From: an uncultured Bacilli bacterium | Lineage (GTDB): Bacteria; Bacillota_I; Bacilli_A; RF39; UBA660 | DNA length: 26,599 nt | Assembly (NCBI GenBank): GCA_947623975.1 | Contig: CANQHY010000004.1 | Location: 1-26,599, forward strand | Reading direction: 5' to 3' | In this document: positions 8,158-15,314 of the stretch, in pieces | Layout of the letters: each line of letters begins with the position of its first letter | Numbering within the stretch: position 1 is the first letter of the stretch | Notes under the pieces: generated by a model | Seen by the model: the letters and a program-made list of their open reading frames with translations, nothing else | The model's database searches: none | What the model was told of the DNA's origin: nothing | Made by a program: the position numbers and the translations under genes

Positions 8158-9123
8158 CTAAATATTTCTTCTTATTATTTCCTTCAATTTAGTTTCTATC
8201 TCTTTTATAGTAGTATGCTCTATCCTTGCTCCAGCCTCATGATTATCTCCACCGCCATTAAAGTTCTCAAGTATTAGTCCAACATCTATCTTTCCAAGTG
8301 ATCTCGCACTTATTCCAATCGTACTTCTATCTAATTTACCTATCACAAACGATGCTTCTATTTTATCAAATAAAAGCAAGGTATCGGCAATTTTCGCTAA
8401 ATCTTCTCTTCTGTATAAAAGAGTCGATTTAGCACATGATATAGCAATGTTATCCACTATTTTTACATTAGTTACAACCTTTTGCCTTTCAATATATTTC
8501 TTTAAATTTTGTTTAAGAAGATACTGAACGTAAGAAGGATCAGCTCCCATTTTTGTTAGATAATAAGAAGCTTTAAACGTATTTGTCGTTGTTTTCAAAA
8601 CATAATTATTAGTATCTAAGACAATTCCCGATAATAATATCGTAGCAACGTCTTCATCAATTTTTGTTTTACTATATTCAAGAAAATCAGAAACCATCTC
8701 ACAAGTACTAGAAGCATCTTCATCTACAACTACTATTCCCTTATTTATTGATGATTCTTTCAAATCATGGTGATCAATGACAATAATATTGTCGGTCTTA
8801 GAAAGAATATTACTATCTTGTAGTAAAATATCTTTATTTGTATCCACAATTATAATTAAGCTGTTATTGCTTACCTTTATTCTACTGCTTCTTTTAATAG
8901 AATACAAATCACCCATTTTATCTATAATTTTTTTTACACCAGGCTCTAAAACTCTATCATTTATTATTATAGTAGAATCCTTACCTAACGACTTTATATA
9001 TTCATAAATACCTATAGCGCTACCTATAGCATCCAAATCCAAGTATTTATGTCCCATTATATATATAGAACTTGCCTTTCTAATAAGTCTATCAATATCT
9101 TTTTTTCTATCTATAAGTGTCAT
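8158..9123 (-). CDS. gdpP: GdpP-like DHH-DHHA1 phosphodiesterase lacking the membrane/PAS/GGDEF half
   Basis: Predicted cyclic-di-AMP phosphodiesterase. The 321 residues hold only a DHH domain and a C-terminal DHHA1 domain. Metal ligands are intact: GHKYLDLDAIG (H25, D29, D31), VDTN (D94), DHH (118-120) and LDTNNY (D170), then GGGDNHEAGA at 290-299. ASFVIGKLDRSTIGISARSLG followed by DVGLILENFNGGG resembles the C-terminal half of GdpP. Full GdpP is about 650 residues with two membrane helices, a PAS domain and a degenerate GGDEF; none is present and the 70 bases upstream are non-coding. The ATG at 9123 has GGAGGT at ideal spacing; a TTG at 9138 lies upstream of it and is rejected. Position before rplI supports gdpP ancestry; a stand-alone Pde2/NrnA-type activity on pApA or short oligonucleotides is the alternative. 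Confidence 0.85.
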   Translation of the reverse strand: MTLIDRKKDIDRLIRKASSIYIMGHKYLDLDAIGSAIGIYEYIKSLGKDSTIIINDRVLEPGVKKIIDKMGDLYSIKRSSRIKVSNNSLIIIVDTNKDILLQDSNILSKTDNIIVIDHHDLKESSINKGIVVVDEDASSTCEMVSDFLEYSKTKIDEDVATILLSGIVLDTNNYVLKTTTNTFKASYYLTKMGADPSYVQYLLKQNLKKYIERQKVVTNVKIVDNIAISCAKSTLLYRREDLAKIADTLLLFDKIEASFVIGKLDRSTIGISARSLGKIDVGLILENFNGGGDNHEAGARIEHTTIKEIETKLKEIIRRNI

Positions 9124-9148
9124 AGAACACCTCCACAAGTTCTAATTT

Positions 9149-9157
9149 ATTATACTA
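9149..9157 (-). promoter_or_regulatory. Candidate promoter of the gdpP-rplI-dnaB operon (-10 only)
   Basis: TATAAT on the minus strand at 9149-9154 lies 25 bases upstream of the gdpP ATG and just downstream of the yabQ terminator. No good -35 hexamer is seen at 16-18 bp, so the call rests on the -10 element and on the need for a promoter after the terminator. Confidence 0.4.
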
Positions 9158-9167
9158 TACATTTAAG

Positions 9168-9193
9168 CAAATTAAAAGAGCTGATTGCTCTTT
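9168..9193 (-). terminator. Terminator after yabQ
   Basis: On the minus strand, AAAGAGC and GCTCTTT (9187-9193 and 9175-9181) pair around a 5-nt loop, and the transcript continues as TAATTT. The yabQ stop codon overlaps the stem. The U-tract is interrupted, so strength is uncertain. Confidence 0.6.
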
Positions 9194-9522
9194 CACTTTT
9201 TTTCATTTTTCCTTTTAACTTTAGTATTTATACTTTCTTTTAAAATAGGAATTGTCCTTACTTTTTTTGTTGTGTGATTACCTATTAAAAAACCTATAAT
9301 TAAACATCCGATAAAATATATATGAACAGTACCTTCATTTACAAATTCTAACAAGATAAAATAAATGATTGTATGAATTATTGTAAAAAGTCCATTACAT
9401 ATTAATTTGGGGATAATTTGATAACTATATAAAAATTTATATGAAATATTGTATATAAGTGATAAATACATCCCGTAAACTAATGACGATATTAATGATT
9501 GTATTTGTATTTCTAAATTCAT
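9193..9522 (-). CDS. yabQ: Spore cortex protein YabQ
   Basis: Small polytopic membrane protein (109 residues, three to four hydrophobic segments: about 8-30, 40-58, 65-85) directly after yabP. In Bacillus, YabQ is made in the mother cell under sigma-E, locates to the outer forespore membrane and is needed for cortex formation. The sequence is poorly conserved in this family; the assignment rests on size, on the membrane pattern with YGMYLSLIYN near the N-terminus, and on overlap of its ATG by one base with the yabP stop. A basic C-terminal tail (KVKRKNEKK) follows the last membrane segment. Confidence 0.8.
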   Translation of the reverse strand: MNLEIQIQSLISSLVYGMYLSLIYNISYKFLYSYQIIPKLICNGLFTIIHTIIYFILLEFVNEGTVHIYFIGCLIIGFLIGNHTTKKVRTIPILKESINTKVKRKNEKK

Positions 9523-9815
9523 TATTTAAATAGCCTGTTAAATATCCCCTGCTCTTTATTTTTGGTTTTTACATCCTCCACATAATTAATTCCCTTGACA
9601 ATTCCTTTTATTGATACATTTCCCTGCATAGTATCTAGCCTAATTAGTTCTAATTCTTCACCTTTTATAACAAGAAATCCCATAGTTGTTTCCATTAAAA
9701 ACTCTTCGTCATCAAAATTTTCTATTTTTTTAACACCTGTAACTACTAGGCTTTTTCTCTCTACTAAAGTTATTCCATGATTATAATTTGCTATTGTATC
9801 ATCCATTTTTTCCAT
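9522..9815 (-). CDS. yabP: Sporulation protein YabP
   Basis: A soluble 97-residue protein of the YabP/YqfC family, with the typical core NHGITLVERKSLVVTGVKKI, then FDDEEFLMETTMGFLVIKGEELELIRLD and NVSIKGIVKGINYVED. YabP acts with YabQ in mother-cell spore cortex assembly; molecular activity is unknown. The ATG at 9815 has a strong AGGAGG. It forms a two-gene unit with yabQ, insulated upstream by the spoVG terminator and downstream by the yabQ terminator. A sigma-E-like promoter lies directly upstream. Confidence 0.95.
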   Translation of the reverse strand: MEKMDDTIANYNHGITLVERKSLVVTGVKKIENFDDEEFLMETTMGFLVIKGEELELIRLDTMQGNVSIKGIVKGINYVEDVKTKNKEQGIFNRLFK

Positions 9816-9831
9816 CTTGTCCTCCTAGTAA

Positions 9832-9859
9832 ATTTTATGTAGACTAGGAATTGATATTA
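9832..9859 (-). promoter_or_regulatory. Sigma-E-like promoter of yabPQ
   Basis: Minus strand: TAATATC (9853-9859), 13-bp spacer, CATAAAAT (9832-9839). These match the Bacillus sigma-E consensus KMATATT / CATACANT at 6/7 and 7/8. Only 16 bases separate the -10 from the ATG, so the start of transcription would fall at the Shine-Dalgarno, an unusual arrangement that lowers confidence. Confidence 0.5.
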
Positions 9860-9860
9860 C

Positions 9861-9884
9861 AAAAAAAAAGCCACATGGCTTTTA
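9861..9884 (-). terminator. Terminator after spoVG
   Basis: On the minus strand, AAAGCC-ATGT-GGCTTT is followed by an uninterrupted run of T. The hairpin begins at the spoVG stop codon. This is the cleanest intrinsic terminator in the window. Confidence 0.85.
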
Positions 9885-10163
9885 TTCAGCTTCATTATAT
9901 GCTTTTAGAATTGCTTCTTCAAACATAGCACGAACTTCTGGATTAATAGGATGAACTGTATCACGATGAACTGTAACCATTTCTCCATCTTCATTTTCAA
10001 CTTCTCTTGAAGTACTTGGCATTGCAATAAATAATCCATTCTTTCCTTCAATTATTCTAATATTGTGAATTGCAAGGCCATCATCTATTAAAACAGATGC
10101 TCTTCCTTTCATGCGTGATCCTTCGCGTTCTTCTTTTTTTACCTTTACAGATGTGATTTCCAC
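9882..10163 (-). CDS. spoVG: SpoVG, RNA/DNA-binding regulator
   Basis: A 93-residue SpoVG protein, a site-specific nucleic-acid-binding regulator. In Bacillus it affects asymmetric septation and cortex formation; in non-sporulating Gram-positives it regulates capsule, cell wall and virulence genes. Conserved family text is clear: KGRASVLIDDGLAIHNIRII, then FIAMPSTSRE and HPINPEVRAMFEEAIL, with the basic RMKGR segment. The start is a GTG at 10163 preceded by GGGAGG. A monocistronic unit: a weak hairpin lies upstream after veg and a strong terminator downstream. Possible promoter: TTGCAA at 10228-10233 with TATACT at 10207-10212, but the spacer is only 15 bp. No sigma-H-type element is obvious. 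Confidence 0.97.
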   Translation of the reverse strand: MEITSVKVKKEEREGSRMKGRASVLIDDGLAIHNIRIIEGKNGLFIAMPSTSREVENEDGEMVTVHRDTVHPINPEVRAMFEEAILKAYNEAE

Positions 10164-10228
10164 TTTAATATCCTCCCTCTTAAAGTATTTAACTTTACAT
10201 AGTTATAGTATAATATTTTTGGGAAAAT

Positions 10229-10244
10229 TGCAATATTTATTGCA
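10229..10244 (-). terminator. Weak hairpin after veg
   Basis: TGCAAT and ATTGCA form a 6-bp stem with a 4-nt loop overlapping the veg stop codon, followed on the minus strand by TTTTCCC. The U-tract is short; it may be an attenuator or only a palindrome. Confidence 0.35.
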
Positions 10245-10458
10245 CAAACAATTCAAGAATTTCAGTTAAAACATCACTATAAGTGAAAGATTTAATCTTA
10301 TTATTTTGTTCTTCTAATCTAATTGTAAAAATTGCATTATATGTATTTTCTATTACACCATCAAATTCTTCTATCTGATTCCTTGCACCATTATATTTAA
10401 AATGAATAACTTTTCCTTTACTTTTTTCCAAATTTTCCTTTATTTTCGCTATATTCAT
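10237..10458 (-). CDS. veg: Veg protein
   Basis: A 73-residue member of the Veg family. In Bacillus, Veg stimulates biofilm formation through SinR antagonism and is among the most strongly transcribed genes from its own sigma-A promoter. Recognised by MNIAKIKENLEKSKGKVIHF followed by YNGARNQIEEFDGVIENTYNAIFTIR. Here its ATG overlaps the yabG TGA (ATGA, 4 bases), and no clear Shine-Dalgarno or sigma-A promoter is seen in the end of yabG. Expression therefore seems coupled to yabG. Confidence 0.93.
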   Translation of the reverse strand: MNIAKIKENLEKSKGKVIHFKYNGARNQIEEFDGVIENTYNAIFTIRLEEQNNKIKSFTYSDVLTEILELFVQ

Positions 10459-11237
10459 CTAGGATACCCCGTATACATAGTTCCGTTCGTTATAATTCCT
10501 CCAATTCCCTCTTCCTTATATTTCGTGCTGTTGATTATTTTCATTAAATCGATGGGACTACTTTTGCTAGAAAGGGCTATTAAAGATGCCACTATGGCAG
10601 GATCTAATGCATGAATATTAATACGCTTGGGACTACTAGCAAAATTAGCACCTGCTTTTATTAGTTCTTCATAATTAGACTGACAAGCACCAGCAATAAT
10701 AACTAATTTTTCCTGGCTTTTTTCGTATTTTCTAGCCTCTATAACTGCTCTTATAAAATTACTACTGTTTTTATAATGATCCTCGTTCAGACTATTATTG
10801 CTTTGTTTATAATAGGCATCATGCCCTGTAATTACAACAATATCTGGTCTTATCTCTTCCAGATAATTATAAACATTACTACTAATATCTTTTTCTTTCA
10901 GAGTAACTCCATAAGCTTTAATTTTAAGTTTCTTATATAATGACATACATCTTTTTAAATACTCATTATCAGCATCAATATGAAGGATTTTCCCTGGTAG
11001 ATAAAAGTATTCATTTCTGTCTAAATTTATCTCGTTATTTAACAACTCTGATACATCGTCATCACTATTTCTTCCAGTATCATTTGCTTTTTCTAAATCA
11101 TCAATATCACTGTCTGCTATAAGACGAACATCTAGCCCGTTTAAATAGACTATATCACCATTGATACCAACAATTTTAAAGACAATATCATTGTCATGTG
11201 ACTTTCTTGTAACCAAATCGCCAATATTAAATTCCAT
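10455..11237 (-). CDS. yabG: Sporulation-specific protease YabG
   Basis: Mother-cell cysteine protease that processes spore coat proteins (in Clostridioides difficile also preproSleC and CspBA). The 260-residue protein has an N-terminal SH3-like segment (about 1-50), a variable acidic linker, and the protease domain. The presumed catalytic residues are visible: H139 in VITGHDAYYK and C185 in IIAGACQSNYEEL. HALDPAIVASLIALSSK and the GGIITNGTMYTGY tail are characteristic of the family. The ATG at 11237 follows a GGGGAT Shine-Dalgarno. In Bacillus yabG is sigma-K dependent; here a sigma-E/K-like element lies just upstream. Position after ksgA and before veg is conserved; the sspF gene that usually follows veg is not present. 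Confidence 0.96.
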   Translation of the reverse strand: MEFNIGDLVTRKSHDNDIVFKIVGINGDIVYLNGLDVRLIADSDIDDLEKANDTGRNSDDDVSELLNNEINLDRNEYFYLPGKILHIDADNEYLKRCMSLYKKLKIKAYGVTLKEKDISSNVYNYLEEIRPDIVVITGHDAYYKQSNNSLNEDHYKNSSNFIRAVIEARKYEKSQEKLVIIAGACQSNYEELIKAGANFASSPKRINIHALDPAIVASLIALSSKSSPIDLMKIINSTKYKEEGIGGIITNGTMYTGYPR

Positions 11238-11252
11238 ATATCATCCCCTATG

Positions 11253-11281
11253 ATTCTATGAAAATAAGGTCTAGATTATTA
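11253..11281 (-). promoter_or_regulatory. Sigma-E/K-like promoter of yabG
   Basis: Minus strand: TAATAAT (11275-11281), 14-bp spacer, CATAGAAT (11253-11260). Fits the sigma-E consensus at 6/7 and 7/8; sigma-K has a similar -10. The -10 ends 15 bases before the ATG, so the predicted leader would be very short. Confidence 0.5.
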
Positions 11282-11307
11282 CAAAGGAAAAAGAGCAATA
11301 AGCTCTT
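11282..11307 (-). terminator. Terminator after ksgA
   Basis: On the minus strand, AAGAGC (11302-11307) pairs with GCTCTT (11291-11296) around a 5-nt loop, then TTTCCTTTG. It starts at the ksgA stop codon and separates ksgA from the sporulation gene yabG. Confidence 0.65.
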
Positions 11308-12088
11308 ATAAGTTATTACTAATTTCAATAAATATATCGATTGGTATATGTTCTGCTCTAATGTCTTCACTCATATTATGTTGATTAAGTACTTTATTAA
11401 TGATATTAAAGTCATAATCATTCAAATTATTCTTTAATGTTTTCCTTTTATATTTAAAACTATCTCTTATTAATTTAAAAAATTTATTTTCATCATTTAC
11501 TAATAATTTATTTTTTTTCTTGGTAAAAGAAATTACAATACTATCGACGTTAGGTTTTGGAACAAAAGAATTACGCGATACAACAAATTCCTTTTTTATA
11601 TCAAAATAATAATTTAAAAATACTGTTATTGATGAATAATCTTTATTTCCTGGTTTAGCCGAAAATCTTTCACCCACTTCTTTTTGAACCATTATTACCA
11701 TTTTATCAATAGATATTTTTTCTTCAATAAGCTTATTTATTATCGGTGTTGTAATATAATAAGGAAGATTGGCTACAATATAAAGCTTATTATAACTATA
11801 TTTCTTTATATCTTCTTTTACATTTCTTTTCAAAAAATCATCAAAAATAAATTCAACATTTTCACAGTCTTTAAATTCATTACATAAAATTTCTTTTAAA
11901 TCATTATCTATTTCATAAGAAAGAACCTTTCCCTTTTTTACAAGATATCTAGTAAGATATCCACTACCAGGTCCTATCTCTATTATTAAAGATTCTTTAT
12001 CGATATTAGAAATTTCTATTATTTTATTTAGTACGTTACTATCCTTTAAAAAATTCTGTCCAAATTTTTTTTTAAAATTAAATTCCAT
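11306..12088 (-). CDS. rsmA: 16S rRNA (A1518/A1519-N6) dimethyltransferase
   Basis: KsgA/RsmA dimethylates two adjacent adenosines in the 3' helix of 16S rRNA, a late check in 30S assembly. The start is ATG at 12088, giving MEFNFKKKFGQNFL, the normal N-terminus, with GGGAGAG upstream; a longer frame to 12163 has no support. The 260-residue protein shows the SAM-binding motif EIGPGSGYLT (37-46) and catalytic NLPYY (107-111). EKISIDKMVIMVQKEVGERF and VPKPNVDSIVI are further family blocks. RNase M5 (rnmV), which usually precedes ksgA in Bacilli, is missing here. Confidence 0.97.
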   Translation of the reverse strand: MEFNFKKKFGQNFLKDSNVLNKIIEISNIDKESLIIEIGPGSGYLTRYLVKKGKVLSYEIDNDLKEILCNEFKDCENVEFIFDDFLKRNVKEDIKKYSYNKLYIVANLPYYITTPIINKLIEEKISIDKMVIMVQKEVGERFSAKPGNKDYSSITVFLNYYFDIKKEFVVSRNSFVPKPNVDSIVISFTKKKNKLLVNDENKFFKLIRDSFKYKRKTLKNNLNDYDFNIINKVLNQHNMSEDIRAEHIPIDIFIEISNNL

Positions 12089-12302
12089 ATATCTCTCCCA
12101 ATATAGAACAAAATAATTTAAATCCCACATAAGATTATCCCCATTTAAAAAAGAAATTTCCACATAGATGTTAGCTTACTTATTTTTGGTTTATTTCAAC
12201 ATATTTATCCTATATATTTTCTTTTTTCTTATATTAATATATTTTTACTTACTTTTTATCTCTATTCAATTTACTCTTTACGTTTACAAGCAATTCCTAT
12301 AT

Positions 12303-12327
12303 ATAAAAAAATCTGAATTATCAGATT
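12303..12327 (-). terminator. Terminator after the 3D-domain gene
   Basis: On the minus strand, AATCTGA-TAAT-TCAGATT is followed by TTTTTAT; the stem overlaps the stop codon. Between this and the ksgA ATG (12089-12302) I see only AT-rich sequence with no convincing gene; it must hold the ksgA promoter, but no clear hexamer pair stood out. Confidence 0.75.
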
Positions 12328-12907
12328 ATTTTTTCTTTGTTACCTCCATAGATACCATATCAACACCACGATATCCTCTATCGAGAACACTTTCTTTGTT
12401 AGTAACAAATAAGTCTACTATTTCATTTCTATAACAAGCACCACAAGTATCAAGTATTATACCTTCGTATTGAACACCATCGATGGTAAGAGTTACTTCG
12501 TCATAATATTTAAAATATAACTTATTCTCTTTTACACCAAACTGATTTTGAAGATAGGTAGTTGCGGCTGCTAATACAAGTTTGCCATTATATGTATACC
12601 AACCATGTTCATCAACATCAAAATCTTTAGTACATAATCCTGTACCAGTACACTTGGTACTATTACATTCATCGCCTGGATAATAAGAAGTTATCCTATA
12701 TTTATATACATTACTTTTTATTTCTTCTACTTTTGGTTCTTCCTCATATTCTGTTATTAAATGAGATGACTTTAGTGAACTAACTGCTGAAACATTATAA
12801 GTGGTTATCTTTTTTATTTCTCCAACTCTTAATAAAATTAGAAAAATTATTAAAACATACACTATAACAAATATTTCGTTTCTCAATATTGGTAGTATTT
12901 TTTTCAC
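12326..12907 (-). CDS. Membrane-anchored 3D-domain protein (YabE position)
   Basis: A 193-residue protein with one N-terminal membrane segment (about residues 11-27), a short linker, and a C-terminal 3D-type domain like those of MltA/YabE/resuscitation-factor proteins that act on peptidoglycan. The core is YRITSYYPGDE, LVLAAATTYL, then GIILDTCGACYRNEIVDLFV and DRGYRGVDMV, with the conserved Asp residues. The start is a GTG at 12907 with GAGAGGTGG upstream; the frame to 12937 is not supported. Compared with Bacillus YabE, which occupies this place after tatD, the DUF348 and G5 repeats are missing. The domain has extra cysteines (CNSTKCTGTGLC and CGAC), possibly disulfides outside the cell. It has its own promoter and terminator. 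Confidence 0.8.
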   Translation of the reverse strand: MKKILPILRNEIFVIVYVLIIFLILLRVGEIKKITTYNVSAVSSLKSSHLITEYEEEPKVEEIKSNVYKYRITSYYPGDECNSTKCTGTGLCTKDFDVDEHGWYTYNGKLVLAAATTYLQNQFGVKENKLYFKYYDEVTLTIDGVQYEGIILDTCGACYRNEIVDLFVTNKESVLDRGYRGVDMVSMEVTKKK

Positions 12908-12927
12908 AATATCCACCTCTCGTATAA

Positions 12928-12956
12928 AATATAACATATATTAAAATGTTAGTCAA
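12928..12956 (-). promoter_or_regulatory. Sigma-A promoter of the 3D-domain gene
   Basis: Minus strand: TTGACT (12951-12956), 17-bp spacer, TATATT (12928-12933). Each hexamer has one mismatch to consensus. It lies between the tatD stop and the GTG start at 12907. Confidence 0.7.
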
Positions 12957-12962
12957 ATGCCA

Positions 12963-13715
12963 CTATATTCCAAAAATCTTCTTAGTATTATTTTCTAATG
13001 AATATTCTATTTCTTTCAATTCCATATTCTTACATTTTTTAAGTTCTTCAACAATTATCGGTATATATTTAGGTGCATTTTGTGTTCCTCTGTAAGGTTC
13101 AGGCGCCAAATAAGGGCTATCGGTTTCTACTACAATTTTATTAATATCTATTTCTTTAACTACATCCTTTAACTTAGAATTTTTAAAAGTTAAAACTCCG
13201 CCTATTCCTAACGAAAAACCAATTGAAATATACATTTTTGCGTTTTCGATATTTCCACTAAAACAGTGAATAACACCAACTACTTTACTTTCTTTCAATA
13301 TATCGTATGTGTCTTGAAAAGCATCACGACTATGTATAACAACAGGTAAATTCAACTCTTTTGCGAGGTTCAACATTTCCTTAAATAACCAGATTTGTTT
13401 ATCGCGGTTATCTTTTCCAAAATGATAATCCAATCCTATTTCTCCAATAGCAACAACTTTTTTATCATTACTTATTAATTTTTTTAGATCGTATATATCG
13501 TTTTTCATTATATTATCAGCTTCACTTGGATGATATCCCAAGGCTAAATAAATATTAGAATATTTACTAGCTATTTCAACAGATTCTTCTATCCCTTTTT
13601 TATCACAGCCACTAATTATAATTTTTTTTACATTGTTATTATTAGCATCTTTAATAACTGTTTCTATATCATCATAATCATCTTTTGATAAATGACAATG
13701 AGTATCAATGTACAT
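12963..13715 (-). CDS. tatD: TatD-family metal-dependent deoxyribonuclease
   Basis: A TIM-barrel metallohydrolase of the TatD family, with 3'-exonuclease or deoxyribonuclease activity in characterised members. The 250-residue protein has normal length. Metal ligands are visible: THCH (H6, H8), the Glu of GEIGLDYH, the His of VVIHSRDA, the His of GVIHCFSG, and the Asp of ETDSPYLAPEP. AGGTGA precedes the ATG at 13715. It follows metG by 44 bases, the conserved metS-tatD order of Bacilli, and probably shares the T-box-controlled transcript. Confidence 0.96.
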   Translation of the reverse strand: MYIDTHCHLSKDDYDDIETVIKDANNNNVKKIIISGCDKKGIEESVEIASKYSNIYLALGYHPSEADNIMKNDIYDLKKLISNDKKVVAIGEIGLDYHFGKDNRDKQIWLFKEMLNLAKELNLPVVIHSRDAFQDTYDILKESKVVGVIHCFSGNIENAKMYISIGFSLGIGGVLTFKNSKLKDVVKEIDINKIVVETDSPYLAPEPYRGTQNAPKYIPIIVEELKKCKNMELKEIEYSLENNTKKIFGI

Positions 13716-13759
13716 ATTTTCACCTACTTAGTTTTTTGCTTAAAAGAAAAGAATAGCTT

Positions 13760-15313
13760 TTATACTAAATTCTTTGCTTCTTCTATTTCTTTTAATTTTG
13801 CTTCCTTATCTATTCTTTGGAATAATGGTGTTGGCATTCCTGTTTCATATTTTAAATAACCAACATATTTTTCTTCTTTATTATTAATATTAAGTTGTTC
13901 AAAAATTTTATTAGCTGTATCAGGTAAAAAAGGTGCTAATTCTACAGCAGAAACCCTTATAGATTCTAAAAGGTTATAAATAACTGTTTCTAATTTTTCT
14001 TTGTTTTCTTCATTTTTTACTAATACCCAAGGTGTAGTTTCATCAATGTATTTATTACTACTTCTCAATAAATCAAATATTAAATCTAAAGACGATCCTA
14101 TTTCTAATTTATCCATTTTTTCTTCTACTTTTTCATTCAAGTTGTTAATTTTTTCAATTAAATCGGAATCATATTCAGTATTAACATTTTTATTTTCGAC
14201 TTTACCGTCAAAATATTTATTAGCCATAGAAATAGTTCTGTTAACAAGATTACCTAATATATTAGCTAAATCACTATTGATTCTTTCGATTATAAGATCA
14301 TAAGTTATGGATCCATCATTGGCAAATGGTATTTCGTGAAGAACATAATACCTAATAGCATCGACACCAAAATACTTAACTAAATCATCGGCATACATAA
14401 TATTTCCCTTTGATTTGCTCATTTTGTCATCACCAAAAAGTAACCAAGGATGACCAAAAACTTGTTTTGGAAGTGGAAGATCAAGAGCCATTAATATGAT
14501 AGGCCAATAAATAGTATGAAACCTAATGATATCTTTCCCAATTAAGTGCAAATCTGCTGGCCAATATTTCTTAAATTCTTCTGTTTGAAAATCTACATCA
14601 TATCCAATATTGGTTATGTAATTTGATAGAGCATCTATCCACACATAAACGACATGTTTAGGATCAAAGTCAACTGGTACCCCCCAAGTAAATGACGTTC
14701 TGGAAACGCACAAATCTTGTAATCCCGGACGTAAAAAATTATTTATCATCTCATTTTTTCTTGATTCTGGTTGAATAAACTCAGGATGTTGCTCAATATA
14801 CTTTATCAATCTATCTTGATATTTAGAAAGTTTAAAGAAATATGCCTCCTCACTTGCCTTTTTTACCTCTCTTCCACAATCAGGACATTTTCCATTAACT
14901 AATTGTGTTTCTGTAAAAAAAGATTCGCATGGTGTACAATATAATCCTTCATATTTTCCTTTATATATATCACCCTGATCATATAACTTTTTAAATATTT
15001 TTTGCACTTTTCGTACATGATCCTCATCCGTTGTACGAACAAATTTGTCATAACTAGTATTCATTATATCCCAAATATCTTTAATTTCTTTAGATACTTC
15101 ATCAACATATTCCTGTGGACTAACTTTTTTTTCTTCAGCTTTTAACTGGATTTTCTCTCCATGTTCATCAGTACCTGTTTGAAAATAAACATCAAACCCT
15201 TTTTGTCTTTTATATCTTGCAATAGCATCTGCTAATACCACCTCATAAGTATTTCCAATATGAGGTTTACCAGATGTGTAAGCTATCGCCGTACTTATAT
15301 AATATTTTTCCAT
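13760..15313 (-). CDS. metG: Methionyl-tRNA synthetase without the C-terminal tRNA-binding domain
   Basis: Charges tRNA-Met. The start is ATG at 15313 (MEKYYISTAIAYTSGKPHIG); the frame to 15361 runs into dut and is not supported. The HIGH-type motif is PHIGN and the KMSKS motif is DDKMSKSKG. The zinc-knuckle segment CTPCESFF with CPDCGREV is intact, and WIDALSNYI and TSFTWGVPV are conserved. At 517 residues it stops after the anticodon-binding helical domain and lacks the C-terminal OB-fold dimerisation domain of Bacillus MetS (about 660). It lies one base downstream of dut and is under the Met T-box. Confidence 0.97.
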   Translation of the reverse strand: MEKYYISTAIAYTSGKPHIGNTYEVVLADAIARYKRQKGFDVYFQTGTDEHGEKIQLKAEEKKVSPQEYVDEVSKEIKDIWDIMNTSYDKFVRTTDEDHVRKVQKIFKKLYDQGDIYKGKYEGLYCTPCESFFTETQLVNGKCPDCGREVKKASEEAYFFKLSKYQDRLIKYIEQHPEFIQPESRKNEMINNFLRPGLQDLCVSRTSFTWGVPVDFDPKHVVYVWIDALSNYITNIGYDVDFQTEEFKKYWPADLHLIGKDIIRFHTIYWPIILMALDLPLPKQVFGHPWLLFGDDKMSKSKGNIMYADDLVKYFGVDAIRYYVLHEIPFANDGSITYDLIIERINSDLANILGNLVNRTISMANKYFDGKVENKNVNTEYDSDLIEKINNLNEKVEEKMDKLEIGSSLDLIFDLLRSSNKYIDETTPWVLVKNEENKEKLETVIYNLLESIRVSAVELAPFLPDTANKIFEQLNINNKEEKYVGYLKYETGMPTPLFQRIDKEAKLKEIEEAKNLV

Positions 15314-15314
15314 T

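Noticed and set aside
12168..12434. An 88-codon + strand frame with hydrophobic N-terminus in the ksgA upstream region
   Set aside because: It overlaps the 3' end of the 3D-domain gene on the other strand, has no ribosome-binding site, and its composition (Phe/Leu/Ile/Tyr) is what AT-rich non-coding DNA yields.
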